Source: Pseudomonadota bacterium (lineage in GTDB: Bacteria; Pseudomonadota; Gammaproteobacteria; Steroidobacterales; MnTg04). From it: a DNA stretch of 55,638 bases. Below are positions 31,820 through 42,073 of this stretch, in pieces (the first letter of the stretch is position 1; each line of letters begins with the position of its first letter). Position numbers and translations under genes: made by a program. Location of the stretch: assembly GCA_022572885.1 (NCBI GenBank), contig JACZVC010000022.1:1039-56676 (forward strand), read 5' to 3'. A model generated the notes under the pieces. That model saw only the letters and a program-made list of their open reading frames with translations. It did not search any database and was not told the origin of the DNA.

Positions 31820-32239
31820 TACTCACTTGCTCCCTGTCTCGCAACCGCGCTCCATGCGCAAGCCGGCGCACCAGCAATTGGCGTCCGGCCGGGTACCCGG
31901 TTTTTTGCCCGGGCTTAGAGTGCGAAACGGGCTGCGTCCTTGCTGCCCGTCCGCGTGAGCCAGTATGGGGTTGTGGGCTCTGCGGGGGCCGTGACAGCGG
32001 TCACAAATCGGCTAATCGATTAACATAAAGTGATGCAGTTCACAGTTTCCGCGAGCATGTCAGCGCCGCTTGTTCATGAATCGTCGCGATGATTGCCCAA
32101 AGCATTGTTTGCACATGGGATTTTCTGACCGAGCGGAATATCCGCGGGTATTTCCGAGGGAGGAAAAACTGCTGTGCGGACACGACTCGAGCAAGGGCGC
32201 GAGCGCATTCATGAATAATTCGGGCTAGACTGCGCCACG
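31820..32239. other. Intergenic region between divergent xerD and plsC
   Basis: About 420 bp without a convincing gene. The only notable structure is a 12-bp GC palindrome CCGGGTACCCGG (31889-31900) followed by six T residues and then GCCCGGGC. It is an odd terminator-like site, but it lies between divergent genes. Promoters for both genes must lie here, yet I cannot pick clear -10/-35 pairs. Confidence 0.45.
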
Positions 32240-32968
32240 ATGAAAAAGCTGATTCCACATTTGTTCCAGGTTGTCTTCGGCCTGTACATGTTGCTCGTAT
32301 TTATCGTCCTGCTGATATCGCTGTTCCCTTTTCTGCTGATTCTGCCCAGGCTGGCCTGGCGGAGAAGCATGGCACGCGCGCTCAGCAGCCTGGTATTTTT
32401 TCTTTGCGGCATGAAAATAACCCTGCGTGGCCTGGAAAACCTGCCCGACACTGCTTGCGTGATCGTTGCCAACCATGCGAGCTACCTGGACGGCGTTATC
32501 CTGACCGCCGCACTACCGCCCGATTTCGCGTTCGTGATCAAGCGTGAAGTCACCCAGGTGCCTTTTGTCCATTACCTGCTCAGGAGTATCGGTTCGGAGT
32601 TCGTCGAGCGTAACAAGAGCGGGGCCAAGACGAGGGACAGCCGCAGGCTGCTGCAAAAAGCCGCTGCCGGATTGTCGATGGTTTTCTTCCCCGAGGGTAC
32701 ATTCCGCCTGGAACCGGGGCTGCTACCCTTTCACAACGGTGCGTTTACGGCGGCGGTCAGAGGCGGATTGCCGCTGGTCCCGGTGATCATCCGCGGCGCG
32801 CGCCGGATACTGCCGGCAAAGGCTTTCTGGCCGCGCTGGGGAAGAATTGAAGTCGAGGTGCTGGCGGCTCTCGACCCACCCGGGACCGGCGGCCAACATC
32901 GCTTGAAAGAAGCGGCCCGCCTGGCCATGCAGGCAAAGCTGGGTGAACCACTGGTGGAAAAGCGTTAA
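32240..32968 (+). CDS. plsC: 1-acyl-sn-glycerol-3-phosphate acyltransferase
   Basis: A 242-residue membrane-bound acyltransferase that adds the second acyl chain to lysophosphatidic acid. An N-terminal membrane segment spans about 10-35. Motif I is NHASYLD with His79 and Asp84; motif III is FFPEGTFR; motif IV is LPLVPVIIRGARR. A single-copy plsC-type gene next to xerD is not a fixed pairing. It could act in normal phospholipid synthesis or on a special acyl donor. It converges with the TPR gene at 32965, overlapping by four bases at the 3' ends. Confidence 0.9.
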   Translation: MKKLIPHLFQVVFGLYMLLVFIVLLISLFPFLLILPRLAWRRSMARALSSLVFFLCGMKITLRGLENLPDTACVIVANHASYLDGVILTAALPPDFAFVIKREVTQVPFVHYLLRSIGSEFVERNKSGAKTRDSRRLLQKAAAGLSMVFFPEGTFRLEPGLLPFHNGAFTAAVRGGLPLVPVIIRGARRILPAKAFWPRWGRIEVEVLAALDPPGTGGQHRLKEAARLAMQAKLGEPLVEKR

Positions 32969-34275
32969 GGTGCGTTGCGTAGTCCGGCCCTGGTATTGGC
33001 CGCATCGCGGCGATCCGCGACATAGGACTTCCATCCCTTTGCCTGCTCCCGAATGTTGCGCTTGCAACTCGATCTCGACGCACGATCGAGCGATGAATCG
33101 GCGGCCGAATACCGGTCCATTTCCGCGTTGGCAACGCCCTTCATCAGGTAAGCCGAGCAAATCTCTTTCAGACCGCCTTTTTCGATCGCGTCGTCAGCCG
33201 CATTGACGACTTCCCGCCAGTTGGCCTTTTCCATGAACAACTGCGCTTTCTGGTAATAAAATTCGCCGTCATCGCTCATTGGGCCAAGCCGGTCGATGAC
33301 CGAAATTGCCTTGTCGAACTCGCGCGCGGCTGTCCATGCGCCCAGCAGCATTTCCAGTCTCTTCTGGGTCCCCTGTATCCGACCGCGATTGATTTCCGTA
33401 TCCAGGATCTTACCGGCCATAAAGGGGTTTTCGAGAAACAGGTTCATGCGAACCAGGTTCACCAGGCGATCTTCCTTTTCCAGCAAGCCCTTCTGGTAAG
33501 CAAGCATCATCGCGGCCAGCGCGTGGCTGTCTTGCCTGAGTTCCTGGTAGGCGCCGGCCAGCATTTCCCAATAACGGGCCTTGTTCGGCCAGTAGCGAAT
33601 GACTGTTTTCAAAATATTGGCGGCGTTCTGGTATTGAGCAAGCTCATAAAAAATCGCCAGCTCGAGCTGATACCAGCCTTCCACCGGTTTTTCGGGCTGC
33701 GCCTCGATCGCCTTTTTTACCCACGGCAGGGCATCGCGATATTTTTCGAGCTGCGCGTAAGAAGAACCGATCAGTATCAGCGCGGCGCCCGGCGGCTGTT
33801 TCTCGATACACAGCCATTTCATCATCATGTTGATGGTGTCCTGGTACCGGCCCTGCGACGCGTACAGGCTGGACAGCGAATACATCATGCCCTTTTGTGC
33901 CGAGTCCGGCAGCGCATCCAGGGCAATGGCTTTCTCAAAGTGAGGAATGGCCAGGTCGTAGTTATTCTTGCCACCCATCTGCGCGAGAATAAACCCGAAG
34001 GTCTGCTCGATCTGCGACTGCTCGTATGGGGTAAAACCACCCTTCGCCGCCAAAACCTGGAGCCTCTGCCTCGCTTGGGGAAGTTCGTTGTTGCCTAGCA
34101 ATTCGTGAACCACGCTCAGCCGCCGGTAGGTGCGTTCGTCCATCGCGGTCTGCCGGGGTTTGCGCTCCTCGGTCGGACAGGAATACTGCTGGGCCAGCGC
34201 CGGCGTGCTGTTCAGCATCAGTAAAGCGGCAATAAAAACCGGCAGCCACCGGTAATGCGGCAGTCTGCCCTTCAT
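32965..34275 (-). CDS. Periplasmic TPR protein of the TonB2-type operon
   Basis: A 436-residue protein with a signal peptide (WLPVFIAALLMLNSTPALA, cleaved near residue 28) and a helical body made of tetratricopeptide-like repeats (for example YDLAIPHFEKAIALDALPDS, FYELAQYQNAANILKTVIRY). A TPR protein as the last gene of DUF3450-ExbB-ExbD-TonB operons is known in vibrios and relatives, where it supports TonB2-dependent transport. Its ATG overlaps the tonB stop as ATGA, so it is translationally coupled. A few Cys residues near the C-terminus (LKEICSAYL, SSCKRN) might form a disulfide. Confidence 0.85.
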   Translation of the reverse strand: MKGRLPHYRWLPVFIAALLMLNSTPALAQQYSCPTEERKPRQTAMDERTYRRLSVVHELLGNNELPQARQRLQVLAAKGGFTPYEQSQIEQTFGFILAQMGGKNNYDLAIPHFEKAIALDALPDSAQKGMMYSLSSLYASQGRYQDTINMMMKWLCIEKQPPGAALILIGSSYAQLEKYRDALPWVKKAIEAQPEKPVEGWYQLELAIFYELAQYQNAANILKTVIRYWPNKARYWEMLAGAYQELRQDSHALAAMMLAYQKGLLEKEDRLVNLVRMNLFLENPFMAGKILDTEINRGRIQGTQKRLEMLLGAWTAAREFDKAISVIDRLGPMSDDGEFYYQKAQLFMEKANWREVVNAADDAIEKGGLKEICSAYLMKGVANAEMDRYSAADSSLDRASRSSCKRNIREQAKGWKSYVADRRDAANTRAGLRNAP

Positions 34276-34901
34276 TCCAGCGGCTCCATTCTGAACACTA
34301 TTGTTGTGCTGGCGCGACGCTGCACCGGCACGCCATCGATGATTCGTGGTTTGTATTTCCAGCGATAAATCGCGCGCAGGGCCGCCCGGTTAAAAATTCG
34401 CCTCGGTTCCGATTTGATCACGCTGGCATTGGAAACCGTGCCATCTTCCATAATCGTAAACTCGATCTCCACAAAGCCTTCGGTGCCCGCCATCAGCGCA
34501 TCGCGCGGATATTGCGGATTGATCCTGACTATGGGAATCACATCGCCATCCGAGCCTATGTCGCCCGGGTTCCAGGCGCCGAGAAACGGCCCGCCGCCAG
34601 CACCGAGGGAAATATCGACATTCGGGGTTTCCATCCGCATCGGAGTCTGTGGCGGCTTGTCCTGTTTCGCGACCTTCAGCCTGGGAGGTGGCGGAGGTTT
34701 TTTCGGCGGCTCTGGTTCTTTCGGTTTCTGCCGCTGCTTGATATTGGTAATATCATCCTGCCGTATCCGTATAAATTCCACGACCTTGCCGCCACTGTCG
34801 TCTTTTGCAAAGCCTCTGCCGCCCGAGATCAGCGTACTCATCAGCAGGAACAACAACAATCCCATCACGGCGCCCGCACCTAATGACATGAGGTAGCGCA
34901 T
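34272..34901 (-). CDS. tonB: TonB-family energy transducer
   Basis: A 209-residue protein beginning at ATG 34901, one base after the ExbD stop; a longer frame to 34952 would overlap exbD. An N-terminal membrane helix (YLMSLGAGAVMGLLLFLLMS) is followed by a Pro/Lys-rich spacer (PKEPEPPKKPPPPPRLK) and the C-terminal TonB domain with YPRDALMAGTEGFVEIEFTI, DGTVSNASVI and ALRAIYRWKYKP. It couples the inner-membrane proton gradient, through ExbB/ExbD, to outer-membrane TonB-dependent receptors. The short length fits TonB2 types. No receptor gene is in the window. Confidence 0.92.
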   Translation of the reverse strand: MRYLMSLGAGAVMGLLLFLLMSTLISGGRGFAKDDSGGKVVEFIRIRQDDITNIKQRQKPKEPEPPKKPPPPPRLKVAKQDKPPQTPMRMETPNVDISLGAGGGPFLGAWNPGDIGSDGDVIPIVRINPQYPRDALMAGTEGFVEIEFTIMEDGTVSNASVIKSEPRRIFNRAALRAIYRWKYKPRIIDGVPVQRRASTTIVFRMEPLE

Positions 34902-34902
34902 C

Positions 34903-35310
34903 TCAGTTCCCCGCTTTCCTGGCGGCAACCATGATATTGGCGACTCCACCAAGCCGAACCTGATCCATCAGATCGATCAAAACGCCGGTCGAGGCTTTTT
35001 CATCGGCAATAATAATCACGCTGCTTTCCGGTATCTCGGCAACGGCGGATTCCACCATGGCCCGGATTTGCGCCAGATCGATCTGGCCTTTGTTCATCCA
35101 GACCTGATCGAACTCGGAGATCGCGATCAGGATGTTGCCACGCGCATTCGGCATCGCTGTCTCGGCCTCCGGACGATTGGGGTCGATCCCCGTTTCCTTG
35201 ATAAACGAGGTCGTCACGATGAAGAAGATCAACATGATAAACACCACATCGAGCATCGGCGTGATGTTGATCTCGGTTTCTTCTTCCTGGGTTGCGTGTC
35301 GTCTTGCCAT
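34903..35310 (-). CDS. exbD: ExbD/TolR-family biopolymer transport protein (second copy)
   Basis: A 135-residue protein with one membrane helix and a periplasmic domain. The helix carries INITPMLDVVFIMLIFFIVT with the proton-relay Asp at position 21. The periplasmic domain has the usual VIIIADEKASTGVLIDLMDQ strand-helix. It is very similar in its first 40 residues to the neighbouring ExbD copy but diverges after. The two may form a heteromeric ExbD pair in one motor. It lies 54 nt downstream of the first exbD and 1 nt upstream of tonB. Confidence 0.93.
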   Translation of the reverse strand: MARRHATQEEETEINITPMLDVVFIMLIFFIVTTSFIKETGIDPNRPEAETAMPNARGNILIAISEFDQVWMNKGQIDLAQIRAMVESAVAEIPESSVIIIADEKASTGVLIDLMDQVRLGGVANIMVAARKAGN

Positions 35311-35364
35311 GTTGTTAGGTTTGAGTCCTCATCTCGTGCCAGGTTCCCCCTGATCGCCCAGCGC

Positions 35365-35769
35365 TCAGCGCGCCGCCGCAGCCAGCGATACCGTTTGGGC
35401 GCCGGCCACCCTCGCCTGATCGATAACCCGGACCAGCAGACCGGCATCCGATTCGCGGTCCGCGATGATGACCACCGGCGCATCGGCTTTGGCGGCCAGG
35501 CTGCTTTCGATATTGGCACGCACGGCGCGGATATCGATGGTCCGGCCCTGAATCACTATTTTGCCGGTCTTTTCAATCCTGATAGCAATAACCTCGGATA
35601 TCTTCTGTTCTTCTTTCGGTTGATTGGACGGCCGATTCAGGTCTACGCCGATTTCCGAGACAAACGAAGTCGTCACAATGAAAAAGATCAGCATGATAAA
35701 CACCACGTCCAGCATCGGCGTGATATTGATCTCGGCGTCTTCTTCGCGGTGACTTATTTTACGTCGCAT
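35365..35769 (-). CDS. exbD: ExbD/TolR-family biopolymer transport protein (first copy)
   Basis: A 134-residue ExbD with INITPMLDVVFIMLIFFIVT (proton-relay Asp21) and the periplasmic domain VVIIADRESDAGLLVRVIDQ. The following 54-nt gap to the second exbD has no recognisable signal. Its upstream neighbour is the small ExbB, 24 nt away. In the operon it is one of two proton-channel subunits. Confidence 0.93.
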   Translation of the reverse strand: MRRKISHREEDAEINITPMLDVVFIMLIFFIVTTSFVSEIGVDLNRPSNQPKEEQKISEVIAIRIEKTGKIVIQGRTIDIRAVRANIESSLAAKADAPVVIIADRESDAGLLVRVIDQARVAGAQTVSLAAAAR

Positions 35770-35793
35770 GTTTTAACCTTGGTGATACAACCC

Positions 35794-36318
35794 CTAGTGA
35801 TGCAATAACAAGTCTTCGGCTTGCTCAATCTCGGCATTCGCCTTGTTTTCGAGGAAAGTCACCAGGTAAACCCCGGACAGGGCTGCGACCAGACCCGACA
35901 TGGTCGGAATGGTCGCCGCCGATACGCCACCCGCCATCAGGCGCGCGTTGCTGGTGCCGGTAATTGCCATGACGTCAAAGACCTGGACCATGCCAGTCAC
36001 TGTCCCGAGCAAGCCCAGCAAGGGCAGCACCGCCATCAGCGTCTTGATCAGCAGCAGGTGTTGCTTCGCTTCCAGGGAAATATCCGAAATCAGCATTTCG
36101 CGAATACGCCGTGCATACCATGAGGTGGTGTCTTCACGATTGTCCCATTCCTCCTGGACCAGGCGGACTCGTTTTGGCATCTCGCCGTAGAAATACCAGA
36201 GCCGTTCTATGATGAACGTCCACATCAGGATCGTGACGACCAGGATGCCGTAGAGTACGTCCCCCCCGGCCTCAAAGAAGTCGCGGATTACGTAGAATGG
36301 CTCCAGCAACAAACTCAT
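35794..36318 (-). CDS. exbB: MotA/TolQ/ExbB proton channel protein (small ExbB)
   Basis: A 174-residue protein with three membrane stretches: about 20-40 (VLYGILVVTILMWTFIIERL), 90-115 (AVLPLLGLLGTVTGMVQVF) and 130-155 (VSAATIPTMSGLVAALSGVY). The LLGLLGTVTGM motif marks the family. It is the minimal ExbB that pairs with ExbD to form the proton-driven motor. Start and upstream stop are directly adjacent (stop 36319-36321), so it is coupled to the longer ExbB-like gene. Confidence 0.93.
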   Translation of the reverse strand: MSLLLEPFYVIRDFFEAGGDVLYGILVVTILMWTFIIERLWYFYGEMPKRVRLVQEEWDNREDTTSWYARRIREMLISDISLEAKQHLLLIKTLMAVLPLLGLLGTVTGMVQVFDVMAITGTSNARLMAGGVSAATIPTMSGLVAALSGVYLVTFLENKANAEIEQAEDLLLHH

Positions 36319-37725
36319 TTAATAAGTCTCTTGCTCTGAGTGACGCGCGATCATGCCGGCGCTCTGCTCTTCGAGTATCTCGACCAGCGCACGGCTCTTG
36401 GCAGCCACCAGGCTATACAGCAGCACCAGCGGTATGGCGACGACCAGACCCATCACGGTCGTCATCAGCGCCTGCGAAATACCGCCGGCCATCAGCTTTG
36501 GATCGCCGGTGCCGAACAGGGTAATCATCTGAAAAGTTTCGATCATGCCGACGACCGTTCCCAGCAGACCCATCAGCGGGGCGACCGCGGCCAACACCTT
36601 GATCGTCCCCTGGCGTTTCTCGAATTTCGGGGTCTCCTTGAGTATCGCCTCGTCAAGCTTGAGTTCCAGGGTCTCGGTGTCGATCTCCTTGTTCTGGTGA
36701 TAAACGGCAAGGATACGGCCCAGGGCATTGTCTTCGTTGGGTTCAGCGCTTTTGAGCTGCCGGCGCACTTTCGTGCTCGCCCCGGACAGGAACAGCCAGC
36801 GCTCGATGGAAACCAGGAAACCAAATATGCCAAGGACAATAATGACATAGCCGACGGTGCGGCCCTGCTCGATTCGCTCACGGAAAGTCGGCGCATTGAT
36901 CAGCAGCTTCAGCAGTGAACCAAAGCTGGGGTCGACCGCCATCGCAACGGTCCCCGAGGTGGCGTCAAACAGATCGCCCGCCATGTTGCGGAAGCGGCCT
37001 TTGGGCTGCCGCGGCAGCACCTTGATGCTCTTGGTGCCCGGCTCATAGGTCAGAAACTCGTCGCCGGTAATCAGGTTGAACACGCCGACCCTGACGACCT
37101 CGGCATCGGAGAAGGTTCCATCCGCATTGACGATCCGGGTTGTGAAACGAACGATTTTGGCCGATTCGATCATTTCATTGAGCATCAGGACCCGCAAATT
37201 ATTCAAATCCTCGATCGATGGCAAACCCTTGATTTGCGCGAGACGGGCAGCGAGCGCCCCGCGATCCGGATATTGTGCGGACACCATCGACGCATCGATC
37301 GTGCCTTTTACATCGCCGGCAACCTGGCGGACCACACCAAACATTTCGCCCATGTTGCCGCTCTGAATACGGAATTTGTCCTGCAAATCTTCGAGTTGCC
37401 GCTCATTGTTGTCAAACAAGGCCTTGAGCCGTTCCGCCTGACGTTGGGCGGCGTCTCGATCGGCCTTCGCCTGCCGCAACAAGGCGCGCTGATTGTTGCG
37501 TTCCGTCTCAAAACGACGCAGGCGTTCCTGGTTCTCCCGGCTCACCTTGCGGGCTTCCTGTTGCGAGTTCCGCAGCAATTCATCCATCGACGCAGCCGAT
37601 TCCCGGACCAGCACCTCAGCCGCTGTTTCCGCGGCCGCCACCGGCGCCGTTTCCTGGGCCAGCGCCGATGCGCCCACCAACAGGCCTGCAACCAGGGAAA
37701 TCGATAATATTTTTATGCTGGTCAT
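36319..37725 (-). CDS. TtpC-like ExbB-family protein with long periplasmic N-terminus
   Basis: A 468-residue protein. A signal peptide (ISLVAGLLVGASALA) precedes an Arg/Glu/Gln-rich coiled coil (about 55-125) and a periplasmic domain, followed by the three-helix MotA/TolQ/ExbB region with LMGLLGTVVGMIETFQM. This is the layout of TtpC of vibrios, which is needed with ExbB2/ExbD2 for TonB2 function. The coiled coil may span the periplasm. It overlaps the upstream DUF3450 gene by four bases (ATGA). Confidence 0.9.
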   Translation of the reverse strand: MTSIKILSISLVAGLLVGASALAQETAPVAAAETAAEVLVRESAASMDELLRNSQQEARKVSRENQERLRRFETERNNQRALLRQAKADRDAAQRQAERLKALFDNNERQLEDLQDKFRIQSGNMGEMFGVVRQVAGDVKGTIDASMVSAQYPDRGALAARLAQIKGLPSIEDLNNLRVLMLNEMIESAKIVRFTTRIVNADGTFSDAEVVRVGVFNLITGDEFLTYEPGTKSIKVLPRQPKGRFRNMAGDLFDATSGTVAMAVDPSFGSLLKLLINAPTFRERIEQGRTVGYVIIVLGIFGFLVSIERWLFLSGASTKVRRQLKSAEPNEDNALGRILAVYHQNKEIDTETLELKLDEAILKETPKFEKRQGTIKVLAAVAPLMGLLGTVVGMIETFQMITLFGTGDPKLMAGGISQALMTTVMGLVVAIPLVLLYSLVAAKSRALVEILEEQSAGMIARHSEQETY

Positions 37726-38516
37726 TGTGCGTTCTCCGGCGCCGGCACGGGTAATTTCAACAGGTCAGGCGCGGCCTGCTTTTTGGCAATACGCAGACCT
37801 TCGGAAATGGGCTTGCGATACTCATCGCCCAGTGCTTCCCACTGGCGCGTATTCTTGTTCCAGAAACCGGTATCCTGCCGATCCGGCGTCTGGTAGGCGA
37901 GCAGAATCCTGCCGACCCGGAGGAAATTGACCTCACGGATCTCGCCATTGATTTCCAGGCTGTCAACGGTGAATTCGGTGTCCTTACCAAACGAGGTTTC
38001 GATCTGGTAAGCATTCATGATCTGGCGGAATTTCTCGGATATCGTCAGTTCAGAACTATCCATATTGGTACGCAGCATATCGATTCGATTCTCGCGCTCT
38101 GCCATGTTGAACGGTATGTCCAGATGGATAAACTTATCCAGCGTTTCGATCATGCTGCCCATCAGCGGGATAATCCCCTGCTCCACCACGACGATGTTTT
38201 CCAGCTCGGTGGTAATCCGGTCGATTTCAGTCTGCTGACTTTTGACCAGCGTCCGCATATGCCCATTATAAATCTGGATACGATCCAGTTCCTGAATCGT
38301 CAACCGGTAGTCACCCCGGATTTCAGTGATCTGATAGTCCAGTTGCCCGATACGGGTCTGGGTCCGGACAGAGGACTGGTCCGACTTTCGCTGAACATCC
38401 AGGGCCCTGTTTAATGTGGCTTCCTGTGCGCCCAGCGTACCCGCGAACAGCACCAGCATCGCGGGCAATACCCGGTTTCCGCGGACCCGTTGGTGCGCGA
38501 TCGTAGCTTTCAACAT
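37722..38516 (-). CDS. DUF3450 domain protein of the TonB2-type operon
   Basis: A 264-residue exported protein with a signal peptide (LPAMLVLFAGTLGAQE) and a mostly helical coiled-coil part (about 35-110) followed by IPLMGSMIETLDKFIHLDIP and the conserved RVGRILLAYQTPDRQDTGFW region of DUF3450. It is the first gene of the TonB2/TtpC-type operon and probably works with the TtpC-like coiled coil in the periplasm. Its own function is not established. Confidence 0.9.
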   Translation of the reverse strand: MLKATIAHQRVRGNRVLPAMLVLFAGTLGAQEATLNRALDVQRKSDQSSVRTQTRIGQLDYQITEIRGDYRLTIQELDRIQIYNGHMRTLVKSQQTEIDRITTELENIVVVEQGIIPLMGSMIETLDKFIHLDIPFNMAERENRIDMLRTNMDSSELTISEKFRQIMNAYQIETSFGKDTEFTVDSLEINGEIREVNFLRVGRILLAYQTPDRQDTGFWNKNTRQWEALGDEYRKPISEGLRIAKKQAAPDLLKLPVPAPENAQ

Positions 38517-38629
38517 GTGGTTACCTTCTGTTTTTATAGCTTGAAAAGGCGATTTTGGCTTCGCTCTGCAGCGGGTGAATTTATCAGAAACACCCCCGAA
38601 ACAAAAGCTGCATCTATCAAATCAATGGT

Positions 38630-41600
38630 TTACATGCTTCGACGATACTGGCCGCCGACCTGGTAAAGGGCGTGACTGATCCGGCCGAGAGAACTGATTT
38701 TCACCGTCTCCATCAGGCTGGCGAACACATTCCCGCCACGCGCCGCGGCGACTTGCAACTCTTCGAGAGCAGCGGTAAGCCGCGGTTCGTTCCGCTCGAG
38801 AAATTCGGCGGTATTTTTTACCTGCGCCTGTTTTTCTTCCTCGGTGGAACGGATTAATTGTGCTGCCGGCTTTTCCTGCGGCTCATTGTCCGCCCCGAGA
38901 AAAGTATTCACGCCAATCAGCGGCAGACTGCCATCGTGTTTCATCGACTCGTAATACAGGCTTTCGTCCTGTATTTTCCCGCGCTGGTACATGCTTTCCA
39001 TGGCGCCCAATACGCCGCCACGCTCTGAAATACGCTCGAATTCCCGGTAGACCGCTTCCTCCACCAGGTCGGTAAGCTCGTTCATCGCAAAAGAACCTTG
39101 CATCGGGTTCTCGTTTTTGTTCAAGCCCAGCTCCTTATTGATTATCAGCTGGATGGCCATTGCCCGGCGGACCGATTCCTCGGTTGGCGTCGTTATGGCT
39201 TCATCGTAGGCGTTGGTGTGCAAGCTGTTGCAGTTGTCAAACAGCGCGTACAAGGCCTGCAGCGTGGTGCGAATATCATTGAACTGGATTTCCTGCGCGT
39301 GCAGGCTGCGACCTGAGGTCTGGATGTGGTATTTGAGCATCTGGCTGCGCGGCCCGGCGCCATAAATACCGTGCATCGCCCGCGCCCAGATTCGCCTGGC
39401 CACGCGGCCGATTACCGCATATTCAGGGTCCATTCCGTTGCTGAAAAAGAAACTCAGGTTCGGTGCGAAATCATCGATCTTCATGCCCCGGCTCAGGTAA
39501 TACTCGACCAGGGTAAAACCATTGGCCAGGGTAAACGCGAGCTGGCTGATCGGATTCGCGCCCGCCTCGGCAATGTGATAACCGGAAATCGACACGCTAT
39601 AGAAATTGCGTACGCGATTGTCGATAAAATAGGCCTGCACGTCACCCATCATGCGCACCGCAAACTCGGTCGAGAAAATGCAGGTATTCTGCGCCTGGTC
39701 CTCCTTGAGGATATCGGCCTGAACCGTACCCCGCGCTTTTTGCAACGCCTCGGCCTTGAGCTTTTCATAAACACCGGCATCGACCAACTGATCGCCACTG
39801 ACACCCAGCAAGCCGAGACCGAAGCCATCGTGTCCGCGTGGCAGCTCACCATCGTAAACCGGTTTTTGCCGGTCCGCGTAAAGCGCATCTATTTTTTTCC
39901 GCGCCTTCTCGAACAGGCCGTTCTCACGCAAATAACGTTCGACATTCTGATCGATCGCGGTATTCATGAACATCGCCAGCAGCATCGGCGCCGGGCCGTT
40001 GATCGTCATCGAAACCGAAGTTGCGGGCGCCAGCAGGTCAAAACCCGAATACAGCTTTTTCATATCGTCCAGCGTAGCGACGGACACGCCTGAATTCCCC
40101 ACGCGCCCATAGATATCGGGTCTTAAGTCCGGGTCTTCGCCATACAAGGTAGCCGAATCGAACGCCGTCGAAAGCCGGGTGGCCTCGTGCCCCCGGGCCA
40201 GGTAGTGAAAGCGCCGGTTGGTCCTTTCCGGAGTCCCTTCGCCGGCAAACATCCGGGTCGGGTCTTCCTGGGTTCGCCGGTACGGGTAAACACCGGCCGT
40301 ATAGGGATAGAAACCCGGCAGGTTTTCCTCCATCAGGAAACGCAGGGTATCTCCCCAGCCACGGAAATCCGGTGCGGCGATTTTGGGTATCTTGATATGA
40401 CTCAGCGATTCGCTGAAATTGTGCCCGCTGACTTCCTTGCCGCGCACCTGGTAACTGTATGTTTCCTGACGCAGGGCCTGTCGCCTGGCCGGCCACTCGC
40501 GCAGAAGCTTGATGCCATCGGCGCCTACCTTGTCGAGCGCGGCGTTGTAGGCCCGACGCAACTTACCAATCGAACGCTGGTCTTTTTTCGCAATCGCGGA
40601 CTTGGCAAAGGCGTCGAGTTCGACTGGCAGGGCTTTGTCCTGCAGAACTTGCAGTGCCCGGTAACAAGCCTGAGCCTGATCCGCCGCGGCCGCGCGCCAC
40701 AAGATTTCCTCGTGGGTCGCCCTGCCGCCGCCGGCGATCTCAGCGAGATACCGCGATCGATCCGGCGGCACGATCGCCTGCTTCCGCAGGTCGCCGGTCG
40801 GACCCGCATCCTTGCACACCCACTGACCCTGCTGGCTGTTTTCAAGGGCCGCCAGGCGCTTGCAAAGCTCCTGGAACAGGCGGTTGACGCCGGGATCGTT
40901 GAACTGGCTGGCGATCGTCGGGAAAACCGGTATATCCTCATCGGCCGTCTTGAACGCCAGCCGGTTTCGTTTCCACTGTTTGCGAATATCGCGCAAGGCG
41001 TCTTCGGAACCGCGCTTTTCAAACTTGTTGAGTACCACCAGGTCGGCGTAATCCAGCATGTCTATTTTTTCGAGTTGGCTGGCGGCGCCGTAATCGCTGG
41101 TCATCACATAGGTCGACAAATCGACAACGTCGACGATCTCGGTATCGCTCTGCCCGATGCCGGCGGTCTCGACGATGATCAGGTCGAACCCAGCGTAGCG
41201 CAACACCTGAACGCTGTCGGCCAGCACCTCGCTGGTCGCCAGGTGCTGCCGCCTGGTGGCAATGGAGCGCATGAAAACCTGGCCACCGCTCAGGCTGTTC
41301 ATGCGAATACGATCGCCGAGCAAGGCCCCGCCGGTACGGCGCCGGGTTGGGTCGATAGCCAAAACCGCGATCCTGGCATCCGGGAAATGACGCAGAAAAC
41401 GGTTCAACAGCTCATCGGTCAGGCTGCTCTTGCCCGAGCCACCGGTGCCGGTGATGCCGATGACGGGCGCGCGGTTGGCCGATTCTTTCCAGGTGCGGCG
41501 CAACGCGTCGAGCCGTTGCGGTTCGTCGACGGCCTTTTCGAGCAGCGAAATCGTTCGCGCCACCGCCTGGTGGTTGTCCGTAGACAGCGCGCAAGGATGG

Positions 41601-42073
41601 AAGTCCTCGGCCTGCCAGTTGCTGACCCGCCTGAACACATCGTCGATCATTCCATCCAGACCCATGTTCATTCCGTCCTGCGGGCTGTAGACCTTTTCCA
41701 CTCCAAAGGCTTCCAGCTCACGGATTTCCTGAGGCGTGATGGTCCCGCCACCACCGACGACAATCCGTATGTGCTCGGAATTTTTTTCGCGCAGCATGTC
41801 CACCATGTAACGGAAGTATTCCATGTGGCCGCCCTGATAGGAGCTGATCGCCACGCCGTCGACATCCTCCTGGATCGCCGCGTCTACGATATCGGCCACG
41901 CTGCGGTTGTGTCCGAGATGGATAACCTCGGCGCCATGCGATTGCAGTAGACGGCGAATAATATTGATCGCCGCGTCATGGCCGTCGAATAAAGAGGCCG
42001 CGGTGACAAAACGCAACGGCGCCCGGCCGCGGGCGGGAGAGGTATCGTGAAGCTGGTCGGCAACTGTACTCAT
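38630..42073 (-). CDS. icmF: Fused isobutyryl-CoA mutase IcmF (B12-dependent, with GTPase chaperone domain)
   Basis: A 1147-residue fusion. The B12-binding domain at the N-terminus shows [16 protein letters not shown] (Asp30, His32), [12 protein letters not shown] and VVGGGGTI. A MeaB-like G-protein domain follows with P-loop GTGGSGKSS (209-217). The C-terminal catalytic mutase barrel contains [18 protein letters not shown] and [13 protein letters not shown]. IcmF interconverts isobutyryl-CoA and n-butyryl-CoA using adenosylcobalamin, and is also known to turn isovaleryl-CoA into pivalyl-CoA. Isobutyryl-CoA is the valine catabolite and isovaleryl-CoA the leucine one, which fits the divergent leucine-degradation cluster. 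No cobalamin riboswitch is seen upstream. Confidence 0.95.
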   Translation of the reverse strand: MSTVADQLHDTSPARGRAPLRFVTAASLFDGHDAAINIIRRLLQSHGAEVIHLGHNRSVADIVDAAIQEDVDGVAISSYQGGHMEYFRYMVDMLREKNSEHIRIVVGGGGTITPQEIRELEAFGVEKVYSPQDGMNMGLDGMIDDVFRRVSNWQAEDFHPCALSTDNHQAVARTISLLEKAVDEPQRLDALRRTWKESANRAPVIGITGTGGSGKSSLTDELLNRFLRHFPDARIAVLAIDPTRRRTGGALLGDRIRMNSLSGGQVFMRSIATRRQHLATSEVLADSVQVLRYAGFDLIIVETAGIGQSDTEIVDVVDLSTYVMTSDYGAASQLEKIDMLDYADLVVLNKFEKRGSEDALRDIRKQWKRNRLAFKTADEDIPVFPTIASQFNDPGVNRLFQELCKRLAALENSQQGQWVCKDAGPTGDLRKQAIVPPDRSRYLAEIAGGGRATHEEILWRAAAADQAQACYRALQVLQDKALPVELDAFAKSAIAKKDQRSIGKLRRAYNAALDKVGADGIKLLREWPARRQALRQETYSYQVRGKEVSGHNFSESLSHIKIPKIAAPDFRGWGDTLRFLMEENLPGFYPYTAGVYPYRRTQEDPTRMFAGEGTPERTNRRFHYLARGHEATRLSTAFDSATLYGEDPDLRPDIYGRVGNSGVSVATLDDMKKLYSGFDLLAPATSVSMTINGPAPMLLAMFMNTAIDQNVERYLRENGLFEKARKKIDALYADRQKPVYDGELPRGHDGFGLGLLGVSGDQLVDAGVYEKLKAEALQKARGTVQADILKEDQAQNTCIFSTEFAVRMMGDVQAYFIDNRVRNFYSVSISGYHIAEAGANPISQLAFTLANGFTLVEYYLSRGMKIDDFAPNLSFFFSNGMDPEYAVIGRVARRIWARAMHGIYGAGPRSQMLKYHIQTSGRSLHAQEIQFNDIRTTLQALYALFDNCNSLHTNAYDEAITTPTEESVRRAMAIQLIINKELGLNKNENPMQGSFAMNELTDLVEEAVYREFERISERGGVLGAMESMYQRGKIQDESLYYESMKHDGSLPLIGVNTFLGADNEPQEKPAAQLIRSTEEEKQAQVKNTAEFLERNEPRLTAALEELQVAAARGGNVFASLMETVKISSLGRISHALYQVGGQYRRSM

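Noticed and set aside
31889-31914. Rho-independent terminator (GC palindrome plus T6)
   Set aside because: The stem would have to close on a four-base loop with only four pairs, and the site lies between divergent genes, so there is no upstream transcript to end.
40187-41950. Plus-strand frame of 587 codons
   Set aside because: Antisense to icmF; its length follows from codon bias and it shows no domain.
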